Positions 16,901 through 24,500 of a stretch of DNA of 44,935 nucleotides are shown here, piece by piece. The stretch is from Akkermansiaceae bacterium (GTDB lineage Bacteria > Verrucomicrobiota > Verrucomicrobiia > Verrucomicrobiales > Akkermansiaceae): positions 1 through 44,935 of the forward strand of contig JANYFB010000136.1 of the NCBI GenBank assembly GCA_025362955.1, read 5' to 3'. Every line of letters starts with the position of its first letter. Within the stretch, counting starts at the first letter, position 1. The notes below the pieces were generated by a model that had not been told where the DNA came from, did not search any database, and worked only from the letters and a program-made list of their open reading frames with translations. A program made the translations under genes and the position numbers.

Positions 16901-18631
16901 AGCCCGGCGAAACGCGCTCTGTTAGCTGTCCTCGGGGTAAAGCATGTGATCGACTCACGCCGCGCGGACTTCGCCGAGGACGTGATGGAAATCACCGATG
17001 GAAAAGGGGTGGACGTGGTGCTCAACGCGCTCTCCGCCGAAGCCATCCCCATGGGCCTTTCCTGCCTCGCGCAATTCGGCCGCTTTATCGAAATCGGCAA
17101 GCGCGATATCTATCAGAATTCCCGCATTCCATTGTGGCCGCTACGTAAAAACGCCTCGTTCCATGTGGTCGCGATGGATGCCATCTTCAGCGGCGATGAG
17201 GCACAGACCCGCGATCTGTTGGAAAAAGTCGCGTTGTTAGTCGAGCAGAACGAATTGCAACCGCTTCCCTTCCGCTCGTTCCCCGCATGTCGGATTGACG
17301 CGGCGTTTCGCATCATGGCGCAGGGCAAGCACACCGGGAAAGTCATTGTTTCGTTCCCGGAACCTTTCGTCGCGAGACGTGGAGAGCCCTTAGCTCCGGC
17401 CTTTGAGGTGAAAGCGGATGGCTGCTATCTGATCACCGGCGGCTTCGGTGGATTCGGAAAAGTCCTGGCAGAGTGGTTGGTCGATTGTGGTGCGAGACAT
17501 CTCGCGCTCACCGGTCGCAGTGGTGCGTCAGCACCCGAGGCCCAAGAGTTTCTCGTCAAGTTGAAGAATCGTGGCGTGGAGGTAATCGTGATAAAAGCAG
17601 ACGCTGGATCGCCGGAAGATGTGACTAAAGTGTTAGCGGAAATTTCATCCGCCGGCCATCCGCTCAAGGGCGTGTTCCACCTCGCCATGGTAATCGACGA
17701 CGCCCCCATTTCCGTCCTCAATCGCGAACGGATGCGCAGCGTCCTCGCGCCGAAAGCGCATGGTGCATGGCTTCTTCACCAAGGAACCCTCGGCATGGAC
17801 CTCGATTGCTTCGTGATGTTCTCGTCCATTTCGAGTGTCTTCGGAAACTCGGCTCAAGCCAATTATGCGGCGGCGAATGCTTTCCTCGATTCACTCGCCT
17901 ATCATCGCCAGTCCCTCGGCATGCCCGCGCTCGTCATTAACTGGGGCGCACTTGGCGGCGAAGGTTATGTCGCCAGAAACGAACGGGTCGCGGAATACCT
18001 CGCCCGCTCGGGAACCACGCCTCTAACACCGGGAGAGGTCGTGGTGCTAACAGAAAGTTTCCTCAATGCTGGGACCACCCAGGCCTTGGCGTTGCGAGTG
18101 GATTGGTCCAAGTGGCGGCAGTCGTTCCGTGGCAGTCAGGAAAGCCCGTTGCTGGAAAACATTTACGCCGCAGGCGTCGAAGGCCCGGAAAATAGCGGTG
18201 CCAAAAGCGATTGGCGGGTTAAAATCGAAGCCGCAGCTCCAGCAGACCGCATCGACGTCATTGGCCAAGCCGTGCGTGATGTCGTCGGCTCGGTGTTGCG
18301 GGTGAAGCCCGAAGGCCTGCGCTTGGACCAACCTTTAACCGACCTCGGACTCGACTCGCTGATGGCGGTGGAAATTGAAAACTCCATCGAGAGCGGCATC
18401 GGAGTTGCTTTGCCGCCTGCCAGCCTGATGCGCGCCCGAACCATCGGCCAAATCGCCCTTCTCATTTCCGAGCACATGGGCGGCGCCGATGCCACCAGCG
18501 TTTCCAAAACGCTCGCTTTAGCCGCGGTGGAAGAATCTAACATCGAAGTGGACGTGGACGCGCTTTCCGACGACCAAATCGACTTGCTGCTAGGCGACAG
18601 CCCGGAACCTGCCTTGGAAACCCGATTCTAA
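10904..18631 (+). CDS. Type I polyketide synthase, KS-AT-DH-MT-ER-KR-ACP, single fully reducing module
   Basis: Numbering is from the ATG at 10904 (2575 residues); an upstream TTG at 10856 is possible. Domains in order: ketosynthase with Cys198 in DTACSSA, EAHGTGT and TNLGHLE; acyltransferase with Ser658 in GHSVGE and SHPFHHAMM, which suggests malonyl-CoA; dehydratase with His956 in DHRVENLIVFP (Asn where Gly is usual) and Asp1119 in LFDGALQ; C-methyltransferase with LEIGAGTGG near 1425-1433; a structural KR-like segment; enoylreductase with NFRDVL and HAGAGGVG near 1973; ketoreductase with TGGFGGFG at 2178 and Ser2308/Tyr2321, its VIDDAPI suggesting a B-type alcohol; carrier protein with Ser2485 in LGLDSLMA. 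The C-terminal tail has LSDDQIDLLLGD. There is no thioesterase. The architecture matches iterative highly reducing PKSs that make methylated saturated chains. Confidence 0.96.
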   Translation: MSRLEDSLPSSPPSLQSINREGRKEGIAIVGIGCRFPGGVNDTEAFWKLLVEGRDAVCEVPADRWNVERFYDAEPGLAGKTVAKRGGFIEGIDQFDPQFFGVSPREAPYIDPQQRLLLETAWEAIEDAGIILDFENGTDIGVFVGVSHNDYQGLQHTATDRAGISAHTPTGSAHSIAANRISYCLNLTGPSIAMDTACSSALTAVHVACEHILAGRCKSAMAGGVTVMITPDGFIGFSQAGMLSPEGKCKAFDASANGFVRGEGAGMVMMKRLSDAIADGDPIHAVIIGSAINQDGHTNGISLPSPDAQARLVRDACVDAGIDPSHVGYIEAHGTGTAVGDPIEAHALAEALCRERAADAPLVIGSVKTNLGHLETASGVAGLVKAALVLKHARIPASLHFESPNPNIDFPALKLRVATENEPFPNTGALRMAGVNSFGFGGANAHVILTESPRRASPVNHEILTTSNDRSWPLVLSARSEESLLAAAWKLSAWMDDHSKLNGSSPSLADLTFMLGARRNHHSYRLSLTASSVAEAVQELGAYSLENPGVKLRTAFSPRREQAARVVFVMSGQGPQWWGMGRELMRHEPVFRRMIEACEEAMRPWAKFSLLDELSRSEGDSQMQRTEISQPAIFAMQMGLAELWKSWGVKPAAVVGHSVGEVAAACVAGILTLEQAAKIIVHRGLYMDECSAAGGTMLAVGMSPEEAHAVIARHDRNVSIAAFNGPRSLTLSGLRTSLEAIAAELEADGIFARFLQVSHPFHHAMMQPAADALKAVLDDLTPKTETLPFFSTVTGKRLNGTSCTADHWSRGVRQPVEFAPAMSALADFGVDVLLEIGAHPALVRSIQECLSPHGSKAAVLASVRREREHESMLETAMDLHLAGVELDFAALTPSRKLLDLPAYCWDKSRWWNETADMREGRLAPGGRGFLDVRLSRATPTWIARLDGRHMAFLKDHRVENLIVFPAAGFVEMVLEAGMQLFEGKPFVVEDFEIRKPLILPDPPSGLLLEISYEPGERTFSIQSRFENGASWSVHVVGSMRGERTESSFATSTWEKSTLDGVELDAFYGHMSDLGLRYGEEFRPIRELSASGGKSAGRVSLSETIATRAAEYPLHPVLFDGALQIFSAGASTVEGRTAGLRLPVRFARILFLRSPGASSLVRAGVKVANDELVEGGIDLYDETGRPCVRIDGFRAISVEGGRRTGKTGKGRDLVYHVAWEKAASEAKVVAKEPVPLARMMEVARQALDEVFDMRGRDNLSSASAAGDELTAAQVANGLREMGAGNQVNDSFTADSLDVAESMRASFRQLADNLVQHDLLIKDGEGYRLTSAFITAADSATSLLSRSIGNYPGHLPEALLCGSTCAELGPIMRGEKEAVQVLFTGGGAELLDQFYGDGLVTSPWLAAIGRAVQEAAYHLPAGRGLRILEIGAGTGGLASQLLPLLERGLHTYVFSDISAAFFPAGRQKLAAFPEVEFKQFDLEKPGADQDFELASFDIILGTNVVHAVSDVRKTLQNIHDLLVPGGSLLFVDVATPHLWLNAVFGLTGGWWRFTDHDLRPTHPLLERQQWEVVLRESGFSETDSLSGLARSHGGESLIGLMARKAWIEPAASGLADLEAPAEKSWLVFADASGLGDTLAARIRAKGVRCRVARRGPSFTADRNEAFSLSAESPDDWKKLLESCTDETPERFVFLWSLDESEPDSSKEAAMLGTDALFHLTQALHALNAAAKLKIDVVTRGAQAVGLRQTVALAQAPSIGLMRVIANEYPNFTCRGIDLPSLMSAEDDLLLWNELQQKDTEREIALRGEARYFRRINRGLQPREQVLDRSVPLRLESRERGLLDALRLVPFALPPCSPGEVVIEVMAAGMNFRDVLKALALYPAETADARIFGDEVAGVIRAVGEGVTHVAPGDRVFGLAVFGLATYSMARAGDVRAIPNGLSFEEAATLPVVFMTSWHALKTVANLKAGERILIHAGAGGVGMAAIQIAHHLGAEVIASAGSPAKRALLAVLGVKHVIDSRRADFAEDVMEITDGKGVDVVLNALSAEAIPMGLSCLAQFGRFIEIGKRDIYQNSRIPLWPLRKNASFHVVAMDAIFSGDEAQTRDLLEKVALLVEQNELQPLPFRSFPACRIDAAFRIMAQGKHTGKVIVSFPEPFVARRGEPLAPAFEVKADGCYLITGGFGGFGKVLAEWLVDCGARHLALTGRSGASAPEAQEFLVKLKNRGVEVIVIKADAGSPEDVTKVLAEISSAGHPLKGVFHLAMVIDDAPISVLNRERMRSVLAPKAHGAWLLHQGTLGMDLDCFVMFSSISSVFGNSAQANYAAANAFLDSLAYHRQSLGMPALVINWGALGGEGYVARNERVAEYLARSGTTPLTPGEVVVLTESFLNAGTTQALALRVDWSKWRQSFRGSQESPLLENIYAAGVEGPENSGAKSDWRVKIEAAAPADRIDVIGQAVRDVVGSVLRVKPEGLRLDQPLTDLGLDSLMAVEIENSIESGIGVALPPASLMRARTIGQIALLISEHMGGADATSVSKTLALAAVEESNIEVDVDALSDDQIDLLLGDSPEPALETRF

Positions 18632-18637
18632 CCGCGC

Positions 18638-19996
18638 ATGGGCCAAGACCACCGAGCACGGCTGAAGCAATTGTTAGAGAGTGGGGAGATCCGACTCCAC
18701 CCGCTGACTTTTCCGCAACGTGAATTATGGGAGGCGTCGCCCGTACCAGTCGCAGACATCTCTAACAATGTGTGCGCCATGATTCATGTGCGAGGCTTGC
18801 TAACCCAACAAGGCAGCGAGGCGGCCTTGCAAAAAGTGATAGATCGTCAGGAGGTATTCCGGCTTTCGTTCCTTCCCGGCAAGGAGCAACCCATGCAGAT
18901 CACACGGAAAACTAGCAAAATTACTCTGCATTTCCGCCAACTCCCGGCTTCTCAGAATCATCCCGAAGCCATCGAAGAACTCGCGAAGGAAATTTTCCAG
19001 CAACCCTTCGATCTCGTTCAGGGTCCGCTCTATCGGGCGGAGGTGTTTCGGCGTTCCGAGGATGATCATGTGCTGGTGTTAGCGATTCATCATTCGATTG
19101 CGGATGGCTGGACGCTGGGGGTGTTCGTGCAGGACCTTTTTGCGGCTTATTTGCAGGATGTGAAAGGAATTCTAACAGGTCTGCCTGCGGTGCCGCTGTC
19201 CTACACCGCATGGGGTGCTGCGGAGCGTGCCTTTTGGCAGCCAGCGGAATTGGAAAAACGTGGCGCTTATTGGAAATCCAACCTCGCCGACGCACCTCGA
19301 CTTTGGAGTCCGCCATCTGACCCAACTACGATTTCCAGTGTGCTACAACGTTGCGCTTCCCCCATCCCCGCCGCTCTCGGTCGCGCCGTGCGTGAATTGG
19401 CCCGTCGCCACGGTGCCACGCTTTTCAGCACGCTCCTAACAGTATTTCAAATCACCCTTTCCAAATGGACGGGTGCCGACGACATCGTGGTGGGCACTCC
19501 GGTCGCCAATCGGAACAAGCAGGCGGTCCGCGAGACGATGGGCTATTGCTCCGGCATCGTCCCTTTGCGCGGCCTGATTGACCGCACCCGCTCATTTTCC
19601 CGCAGCCTTCAAATGATGCACACCGCGACGGTGGAATCCTTTGCCCATGCAATGCCATTCGTTGAGATTGTTAGGGCAACGGGAGATGCCCCCGCACCGG
19701 GCCGCAATCCGGTGTTCGAAGTGCGTTTCGCCCTGCAAAACCACCCGATTCCCGACATGTCCGTGCCGGGATTTTCTCTTAAACTTAGAATCCATTCCAG
19801 CGGAACGGCACGCTTCGACCTCGCCTGCGAGGTCACCGAAGACGGGGACGCCCTGGAAGTTGAATGGCTATTCCGGCAAAATCTTTTTTCTCTACGAGAC
19901 ATTCAGGAAATCGGGCGCATGTATGTCTCGGTGCTGGCGGACGTTTGTCGTTCTCCGGAAAATCTGATCTCTACCTTCATGACCGTATCGCAATGA
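18638..19996 (+). CDS. Stand-alone NRPS-type condensation domain (acyltransferase)
   Basis: The 452-residue protein is one condensation domain. It starts with the early motif LTFPQRELW, has the catalytic HHSIADGW at 151-158 (His152 and Asp156), WTGADDIVVGTPVANRN, and GYCSGIVPLRG where NRPS enzymes have the VNTLPLR segment. Condensation enzymes form an amide or ester between a carrier-bound acyl group and an acceptor. It begins 6 bases after the PKS, which lacks a thioesterase, so the likely role is to release the polyketide onto an amine or alcohol. The acceptor is unknown because no adenylation or second carrier domain is present. The last 4 bases overlap the desaturase start (ATGA). It is complete, with the catalytic motif intact. 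Confidence 0.9.
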   Translation: MGQDHRARLKQLLESGEIRLHPLTFPQRELWEASPVPVADISNNVCAMIHVRGLLTQQGSEAALQKVIDRQEVFRLSFLPGKEQPMQITRKTSKITLHFRQLPASQNHPEAIEELAKEIFQQPFDLVQGPLYRAEVFRRSEDDHVLVLAIHHSIADGWTLGVFVQDLFAAYLQDVKGILTGLPAVPLSYTAWGAAERAFWQPAELEKRGAYWKSNLADAPRLWSPPSDPTTISSVLQRCASPIPAALGRAVRELARRHGATLFSTLLTVFQITLSKWTGADDIVVGTPVANRNKQAVRETMGYCSGIVPLRGLIDRTRSFSRSLQMMHTATVESFAHAMPFVEIVRATGDAPAPGRNPVFEVRFALQNHPIPDMSVPGFSLKLRIHSSGTARFDLACEVTEDGDALEVEWLFRQNLFSLRDIQEIGRMYVSVLADVCRSPENLISTFMTVSQ

Positions 19997-20940
19997 GTTC
20001 CATAGAAATGTTAGATGGCCCGCAGGAGGTTCATTGGGTGAGCCGCTCGGCTTTCCAAATCGTGAGTATATCGATTTTGTGCACCGAGATCGCGTTGTTT
20101 CTCGTCTTGAATCGTGGGGTGTCGCTGTGGTTTGCACTGCCTTTCGTTCTGATCGCCAGCCATCTAATGCACGGCGCGGCGGTAGGCTTTCACGAGGCGT
20201 CGCACGGTCTCCTCCGGCGGAATCGGCGCTTCAATGAGTTTGACGGCGTCCTCATCGGCGTCATGAGTTTCATGAGTTTCAGCCTCTATCGCGCCGCACA
20301 TCAATCACACCATGCCCACTTCACTACCGAACGCGACGAAGAATTGTGGCCATTTGTTTTCACCACTACCCCGCGATGGGCGAGGATACTTGCGGCTTTC
20401 CTGGAACTCACCTGCGGTTTGATCTTCACGCCCGCACTTTTTCTGCGAACCTTCTTGCGCAAGGGCTCACCGATCCGCAGTCGGAAAGTCCGCCGCCGTA
20501 TTTGGATGGAGCTTGGACTGATCGTGGTGGTTTGGACGGGAATTCTAACCGCAGTCTATCACTTTCAGATCTGGCATTATTTCCTATGGATGTATTTGGT
20601 GCCCACGGTCATCGCCGGCAATCTCCAAAGCTGGCGGAAATACATCGAGCACGTCGGACTAACAGGCAGCACTGTGAACAGCGGCACACGCAGCATCGTG
20701 GCGAGGGGATGGAGCGGGCGGTTGATCGCATTCACACTTCTCCACGAGCCTTATCACGGTTTGCATCACATGCATGTGGGATTGCCTCATGCCGAATTGC
20801 CGAGACTTGCTGCAGAACTTGCTCCGCGTCATGAGGACGAGATCCATCCTTTCCCCAGCTACGGCCATGCCCTGCATCATCTCATCAAAAACCTCGCCGA
20901 CCCGCGGGTGGGGGCGCAGTGGAAAACTTCTAACAATTGA
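19993..20940 (+). CDS. Membrane fatty-acid desaturase/hydroxylase family protein
   Basis: The ATG at 19993 overlaps the condensation gene stop as ATGA and gives 315 residues; the upstream in-frame extension is not needed. Three histidine boxes bind the di-iron centre: HEASH (67-71), HQSHHAH (103-109) and HEPYHGLHHMH (251-261). Hydrophobic segments around 19-60, 78-95, 140-160 and 180-215 would span the membrane. By family knowledge the enzyme introduces a double bond or hydroxyl into an acyl chain or lipid using oxygen. Its position in the PKS operon suggests that it acts on the polyketide chain or its lipid conjugate. Desaturase and hydroxylase cannot be told apart here. Confidence 0.9.
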   Translation: MSSIEMLDGPQEVHWVSRSAFQIVSISILCTEIALFLVLNRGVSLWFALPFVLIASHLMHGAAVGFHEASHGLLRRNRRFNEFDGVLIGVMSFMSFSLYRAAHQSHHAHFTTERDEELWPFVFTTTPRWARILAAFLELTCGLIFTPALFLRTFLRKGSPIRSRKVRRRIWMELGLIVVVWTGILTAVYHFQIWHYFLWMYLVPTVIAGNLQSWRKYIEHVGLTGSTVNSGTRSIVARGWSGRLIAFTLLHEPYHGLHHMHVGLPHAELPRLAAELAPRHEDEIHPFPSYGHALHHLIKNLADPRVGAQWKTSNN

Positions 20941-20942
20941 TC

Positions 20943-21662
20943 ATGATGCGCTCCACCCCGACCTCCGATTCCTTTTCCAAGGATTGTATCTTTGAGGTGA
21001 AGGGTTTAAAAAAGGAATACGACGATGGCAAAGTGCAAGCGCTTCGAGGTGTGGATTTTCGCATTCATCAGGGGGAATTCGTAGCGATCACCGGCCCCAG
21101 CGGTTGTGGGAAAACAACTCTGCTTCAAATGCTTGGCGCGCTTGATTTCCCTAGCTCGGGAAACTTGCTCTACCGTGGAAATTCGCTCCCCGGCCTGCCC
21201 GATCCCGCTGCCTACCGTGCCCGCGAGATCGGAATCATTTTCCAAGCCTTCCACCTCCTGCCAACTTTCACCGCGAAAGAAAACGTCCAGTTGCCGATGT
21301 TCGAAACTGATAGGCCCCGCCCGGATAGACAAAGCCGCGCCATCGAATTGCTGAAACTCGTGGGACTGGAGCATCGCCTGGATCATTTTCCCGCAAAGCT
21401 TTCAGGCGGGGAAAGGCAGCGCGTCGCCATCGCCCGCAGTCTCGCCAATGGCCCATCCGTCCTGCTCGCCGACGAGCCGACGGGCAATCTTGACAGCGAA
21501 AACGCCCACCACATTCTCGACCTCATCATCCGTCTTTCCACGGAGCAGAACATGACCTTGGTGCTTATCACTCACGATCCGAGCATCGCACGCCGCGCCT
21601 CGCGGACTATTGAAATGATGGACGGGCACATCGTGTCCGACCAGCAGGCAGCCCCGATCTAA
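20943..21662 (+). CDS. ABC transporter ATPase, LolD/MacB type
   Basis: The ATPase has Walker A GPSGCGKT at residues 51-58, the Q-loop [18 protein letters not shown], signature [13 protein letters not shown], Walker B VLLADEP with TGNLDS, and the switch His in LITHD. The HLLPxxTAxENV pattern and TGNLD are typical of the LolD/MacB/FtsE group, which drive lipoprotein extraction or mechanotransmission rather than classical pore transport. The start is most likely the ATG at 20943, just after the desaturase stop; a TTG at 20937 and an ATG at 20946 are alternatives. It precedes its probable permease by 7 bases. I infer that it powers export of the cluster's lipid product. Confidence 0.93.
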   Translation: MMRSTPTSDSFSKDCIFEVKGLKKEYDDGKVQALRGVDFRIHQGEFVAITGPSGCGKTTLLQMLGALDFPSSGNLLYRGNSLPGLPDPAAYRAREIGIIFQAFHLLPTFTAKENVQLPMFETDRPRPDRQSRAIELLKLVGLEHRLDHFPAKLSGGERQRVAIARSLANGPSVLLADEPTGNLDSENAHHILDLIIRLSTEQNMTLVLITHDPSIARRASRTIEMMDGHIVSDQQAAPI

Positions 21663-21669
21663 CAACGTC

Positions 21670-22785
21670 ATGACCTTTTTCACCATCATCGTGCGCGGAC
21701 TCTGGCGGCGCCCCGTCCGCACCGGCCTCACGTTGGTGGGCATCTCTATCGGCATCGCCGCCGTCGTCGCGCTCGTCGGCATTTCCCGGGGATTCGAGCA
21801 AAGCTGGGCAATGGGAATGAAAGCCCGCGGCACAGACATCGTGGTAAGCAACATGGGCAGCGCCCTCGCCCCCAAGCCATTCAGCTCGTCCGTCCGGGAC
21901 CACATCGCCAGCATTCCGGGAGTTGCCGCCACCTGTGCGATTTTCGTCGATCTAACGAGCATTGAGGACTCATCCATGATGGTCGTCTCCGCCCGTGAAT
22001 GGGGAGGGTTTTCCTGGAAGAATCTCAAACTACTGTCCGGCCGGATGCCTAACGATTCGATGGAATCCGCCGTGGTCCTTGGTCAGAACGCTGCGGAAGT
22101 GCTTAAGAAAAAAATCGGCGATACCGTCCAAATTGAGGCCAAAGAATTATCCGTCGTAGGAATCGTCGATGGCGGTGCCCTGGTAGAAAACGGTTCGGTA
22201 ATCCTATCACTGCCTCTCTATCAGGAAATCTCGGGAAATGAAGGCAAGATTAACATCATCGATATCCGCGCCACTCCCGGTATGACCGCAGAAGAAGTGA
22301 AAAGTCTCTGTGCAAAAATCAACACTCTTATTCCCGAGGCTCGTGCCATGCCTGCTGGTGATAATGTCGGCAACAGCCAGGCCTACCGCTTCATCAGTGC
22401 CATGAGCTGGGGCACTTCGCTGTTGGCGGTCATTGTCGGCGTGCTTGGAGTCATGAACACGATGCTCATGACCGTTTTTGAACGGAAACAGGAAATTTGC
22501 ATCCTGCTAGCTATCGGCTGGAAGCGCAGCCGCATCATCCGGATGGTCCTATTAGAATCCGCCATGCTGGGATTTCTCGGCGGCATCGGTGGCGTCATCA
22601 TCGGAACCGTCGGGGTAAAAATTTTGGAAACCCTGCCCGCCATCCATGGCCTGCTTGAACCCGACCTGAGCGCTCGGCTTATGGTGATTTCCGTGGCCAT
22701 CGCCGTGATCGTCGGTGTGTTGAGTGGCCTCTATCCTGCATGGCGAAGCTCCCGACTCACGCCTAGCTTGGCCATGCAGGGTTAA
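21670..22785 (+). CDS. ABC transporter permease, LolC/MacB (FtsX) type
   Basis: The 371-residue protein has the MacB/LolC layout. There is one N-terminal membrane segment (about 15-35, VGISIGIAAVVALVGI), a large periplasmic domain of roughly 220 residues, and three C-terminal segments, including SLLAVIVGVLGVMNTMLMTVFER, SAMLGFLGGIGGVIIGTVGV and MVISVAIAVIVGVLSGLYPAW. The ERKQEICILLAIGWKRSRIIRMVL segment is the cytoplasmic coupling helix that meets the ATPase, and PAWRSSRLTPSLAMQG is the typical end. It pairs with the LolD-like ATPase 7 bases upstream. Only one permease gene is present, so a homodimer of MacB type is expected. It probably lifts a lipid from the inner membrane, by inference from the neighbouring genes. 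Confidence 0.92.
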   Translation: MTFFTIIVRGLWRRPVRTGLTLVGISIGIAAVVALVGISRGFEQSWAMGMKARGTDIVVSNMGSALAPKPFSSSVRDHIASIPGVAATCAIFVDLTSIEDSSMMVVSAREWGGFSWKNLKLLSGRMPNDSMESAVVLGQNAAEVLKKKIGDTVQIEAKELSVVGIVDGGALVENGSVILSLPLYQEISGNEGKINIIDIRATPGMTAEEVKSLCAKINTLIPEARAMPAGDNVGNSQAYRFISAMSWGTSLLAVIVGVLGVMNTMLMTVFERKQEICILLAIGWKRSRIIRMVLLESAMLGFLGGIGGVIIGTVGVKILETLPAIHGLLEPDLSARLMVISVAIAVIVGVLSGLYPAWRSSRLTPSLAMQG

Positions 22786-22808
22786 AAATCTCTTTCTAAA
22801 TCAATTGC

Positions 22809-23600
22809 ATGAAAACAATCCTGATCCTCGCCGCCGCCGTCAGCTCGTTTACATTTACCGCGCGGGCGGCCGAACCTGCGCCTTCCGCGAAAGACCTGGC
22901 CGCCTCACTCAGTGCCCTTCAACAAGACGGCTCGGCCTTCGTTCGGCTCAAGATGGCCGTCAAGCCCGCAGGAGGTGGCCCGAAGACTGCCTTCCAACTT
23001 CAAATCAAACAACGCCGCACCAAGTCATCCACTGAGGTCGTCTATCAGGTGATTTGGCCCAAAGACCGCGCAGGTGAAGCCGTCTTGCTACGGCAATCGG
23101 GAAATGATGGAGGTAGCGGTTCGCAATTCCTGCCACCTAACACCCTCCGGCCTCTCGGTCAAATGAAGGATTCCCTTTTTGGCAGCGATCTGTCGTATGC
23201 GGATGTCCTCGAAAATTTCTTCGCCTGGGAAAATCAAACCATCGTCGGCACCGAAGTCGTGGACCGCGTGAACTGTCAAATCCTCGAATCCAAGCCCGGA
23301 AAAGACCAACACTCTGGGTATTCTGGAGTCCGCTCGTGGATCGACCTCCGCCGCCTTGTTCCCTTGCGAATCGAGAAATATTCTGCCACCAGCGCGTTAG
23401 TTAGACGGATAGACACTACGGATGTTGCCAAGGATGATATGGGCCGATCCATCCCAGCCAACCTTACCATTCAAAGCCCGCAAAAAGGTTCTGCCACGTC
23501 CCTCGAAGGCTCGAAGATCAAGCATGGCGTCACCTACAAGGACAGCGAATTCACCCCCGAGGGCATCAAGGAAATCACGCCTCCACCATCGGCTCCCTAA
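22809..23600 (+). CDS. Periplasmic LolA-like outer membrane lipoprotein-sorting protein
   Basis: A signal peptide (residues 1-20, ending FTARA) precedes a domain with VYQVIWPKDRAGEAVLLRQ, LPPNTLRPLGQMKDSLFGSDLSYADVLENFFAWENQTIVGTEVVDRVNCQILESKPGKD, VRSWIDLRRLVPLRIEKY and KHGVTYKDSEFTPEGI. The SLFGSDLSYAD...E and RSWIDLRRLVPLRIE patterns are those of the LolA-like lipoprotein-sorting family often encoded beside lipid exporters. LolA folds are half-open beta barrels that carry lipids through the periplasm. It is the last gene of the PKS operon, 23 bases after the permease. I infer a chaperone for the exported polyketide lipid. It is 263 residues and complete. Confidence 0.88.
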   Translation: MKTILILAAAVSSFTFTARAAEPAPSAKDLAASLSALQQDGSAFVRLKMAVKPAGGGPKTAFQLQIKQRRTKSSTEVVYQVIWPKDRAGEAVLLRQSGNDGGSGSQFLPPNTLRPLGQMKDSLFGSDLSYADVLENFFAWENQTIVGTEVVDRVNCQILESKPGKDQHSGYSGVRSWIDLRRLVPLRIEKYSATSALVRRIDTTDVAKDDMGRSIPANLTIQSPQKGSATSLEGSKIKHGVTYKDSEFTPEGIKEITPPPSAP

Positions 23601-24086
23601 CCGCTAAATCTACATGGGGTGGGGGGACAAAGCCTGACAAGCAACGCATTTCCGCTAGGGCCAAGAGAATAAGACATTTTTTGTCATTTCGCAGAATCCG
23701 TAAGGGATTTCCGATCTCACTTTCGCAAGCGCCCGCAAGCTGGAGAACTCGCAGCGACAGTTTGTTCATGTCCGCCAATGTGAGCAGTCGAGCAATCGGG
23801 ATGGGATGATAGGGAAACGGAGGATCGGCATTTGCGTCCCACGCAACATAATTAACCGGACTCACGGGAAATGGAGGACTTGCCTTTCTGCGACCCCTAG
23901 GAGCGTTCCCAGCCGGATTTCTATTGTAGGTGCAGAAAGCCTTCCGGTCTCCAGGAAAGCCTGGCAACCAGAGAATCGCCTGATCCGCAGGAAACAACGG
24001 GTGAGTCGCGGTAGGACCGTCCATCATAGAGAGTTAATTATCACAAATTTCATCATGATGCAAGCGGGTTGAAAATCGTGGGCGGC
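23601..24086. other. Intergenic stretch with only a doubtful ORF
   Basis: This 486-base stretch lies between the LolA-like gene and the convergent iron permease gene. A 150-codon frame on the - strand (24027-23575) overlaps the 3' end of the LolA-like gene. Its proline-rich N-terminal half looks untypical of a protein, and the part from MNKLSLRVLQLAGACESE onward resembles nothing I recognise. I see no clear terminator, RNA gene or repeat array. Confidence 0.4.
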
Positions 24087-24485
24087 TTACCGCGCAGCGA
24101 TGCCCTTACGTTTCCGGCCCTTCTCCGCCAGGTTCACGAATTCCGCCCTCACCTGATCGAGTTCCTCCTCGGTGTGATCCTCCAAATCCAAAAGGGCATT
24201 GTTTGCCTTCGACTGCACTCGGATCAATTCGTCGAGCTTAATTTGAATGGCTTGGGAGTCCCGGTTTTGGGAATTCTGGATGAGGAAAACCATGAGAAAT
24301 GTAATGATAGTAGTGCTGGTATTAATAACCAATTGCCACGTATCGCTATAACGAAAAAGGGGCCCGCTGCATGCCCAAATTATGATAATCAAAAGTGCGG
24401 CTCCAAAGCTCACAGGACGCCCCGCATAACTGGAGGTTGTTTTGGCAAACTTTGAAAACCAAGGAGTTTTTTTATGATCTTTCAT
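24087..24485 (-). CDS. Low-affinity iron permease family protein
   Basis: The 132-residue protein has two hydrophobic segments: AALLIIIIWACSGPLF (about 29-45) and INTSTTIITFLMVFLIQNSQNRDSQAIQIKLDELI (about 53-88). The second is the hallmark of the low-affinity iron permease family. The polar C terminus follows with EDHTEEELDQVRAEF. In bacteria this family is widespread and small, and true iron transport is not well established for such short members. It starts 15 bases after the UbiB-like gene stop on the same strand, so the two probably form an operon. The function should be read as a small inner-membrane protein of that family. Confidence 0.88.
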   Translation of the reverse strand: MKDHKKTPWFSKFAKTTSSYAGRPVSFGAALLIIIIWACSGPLFRYSDTWQLVINTSTTIITFLMVFLIQNSQNRDSQAIQIKLDELIRVQSKANNALLDLEDHTEEELDQVRAEFVNLAEKGRKRKGIAAR

Positions 24486-24500
24486 GGTAATATAACTTAG

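Noticed and set aside
23575-24027. 150-codon - strand gene between the LolA-like and iron permease genes
   Set aside because: It is proline-rich and unrecognised and overlaps the end of the LolA-like gene; support was too weak to list it as a gene.
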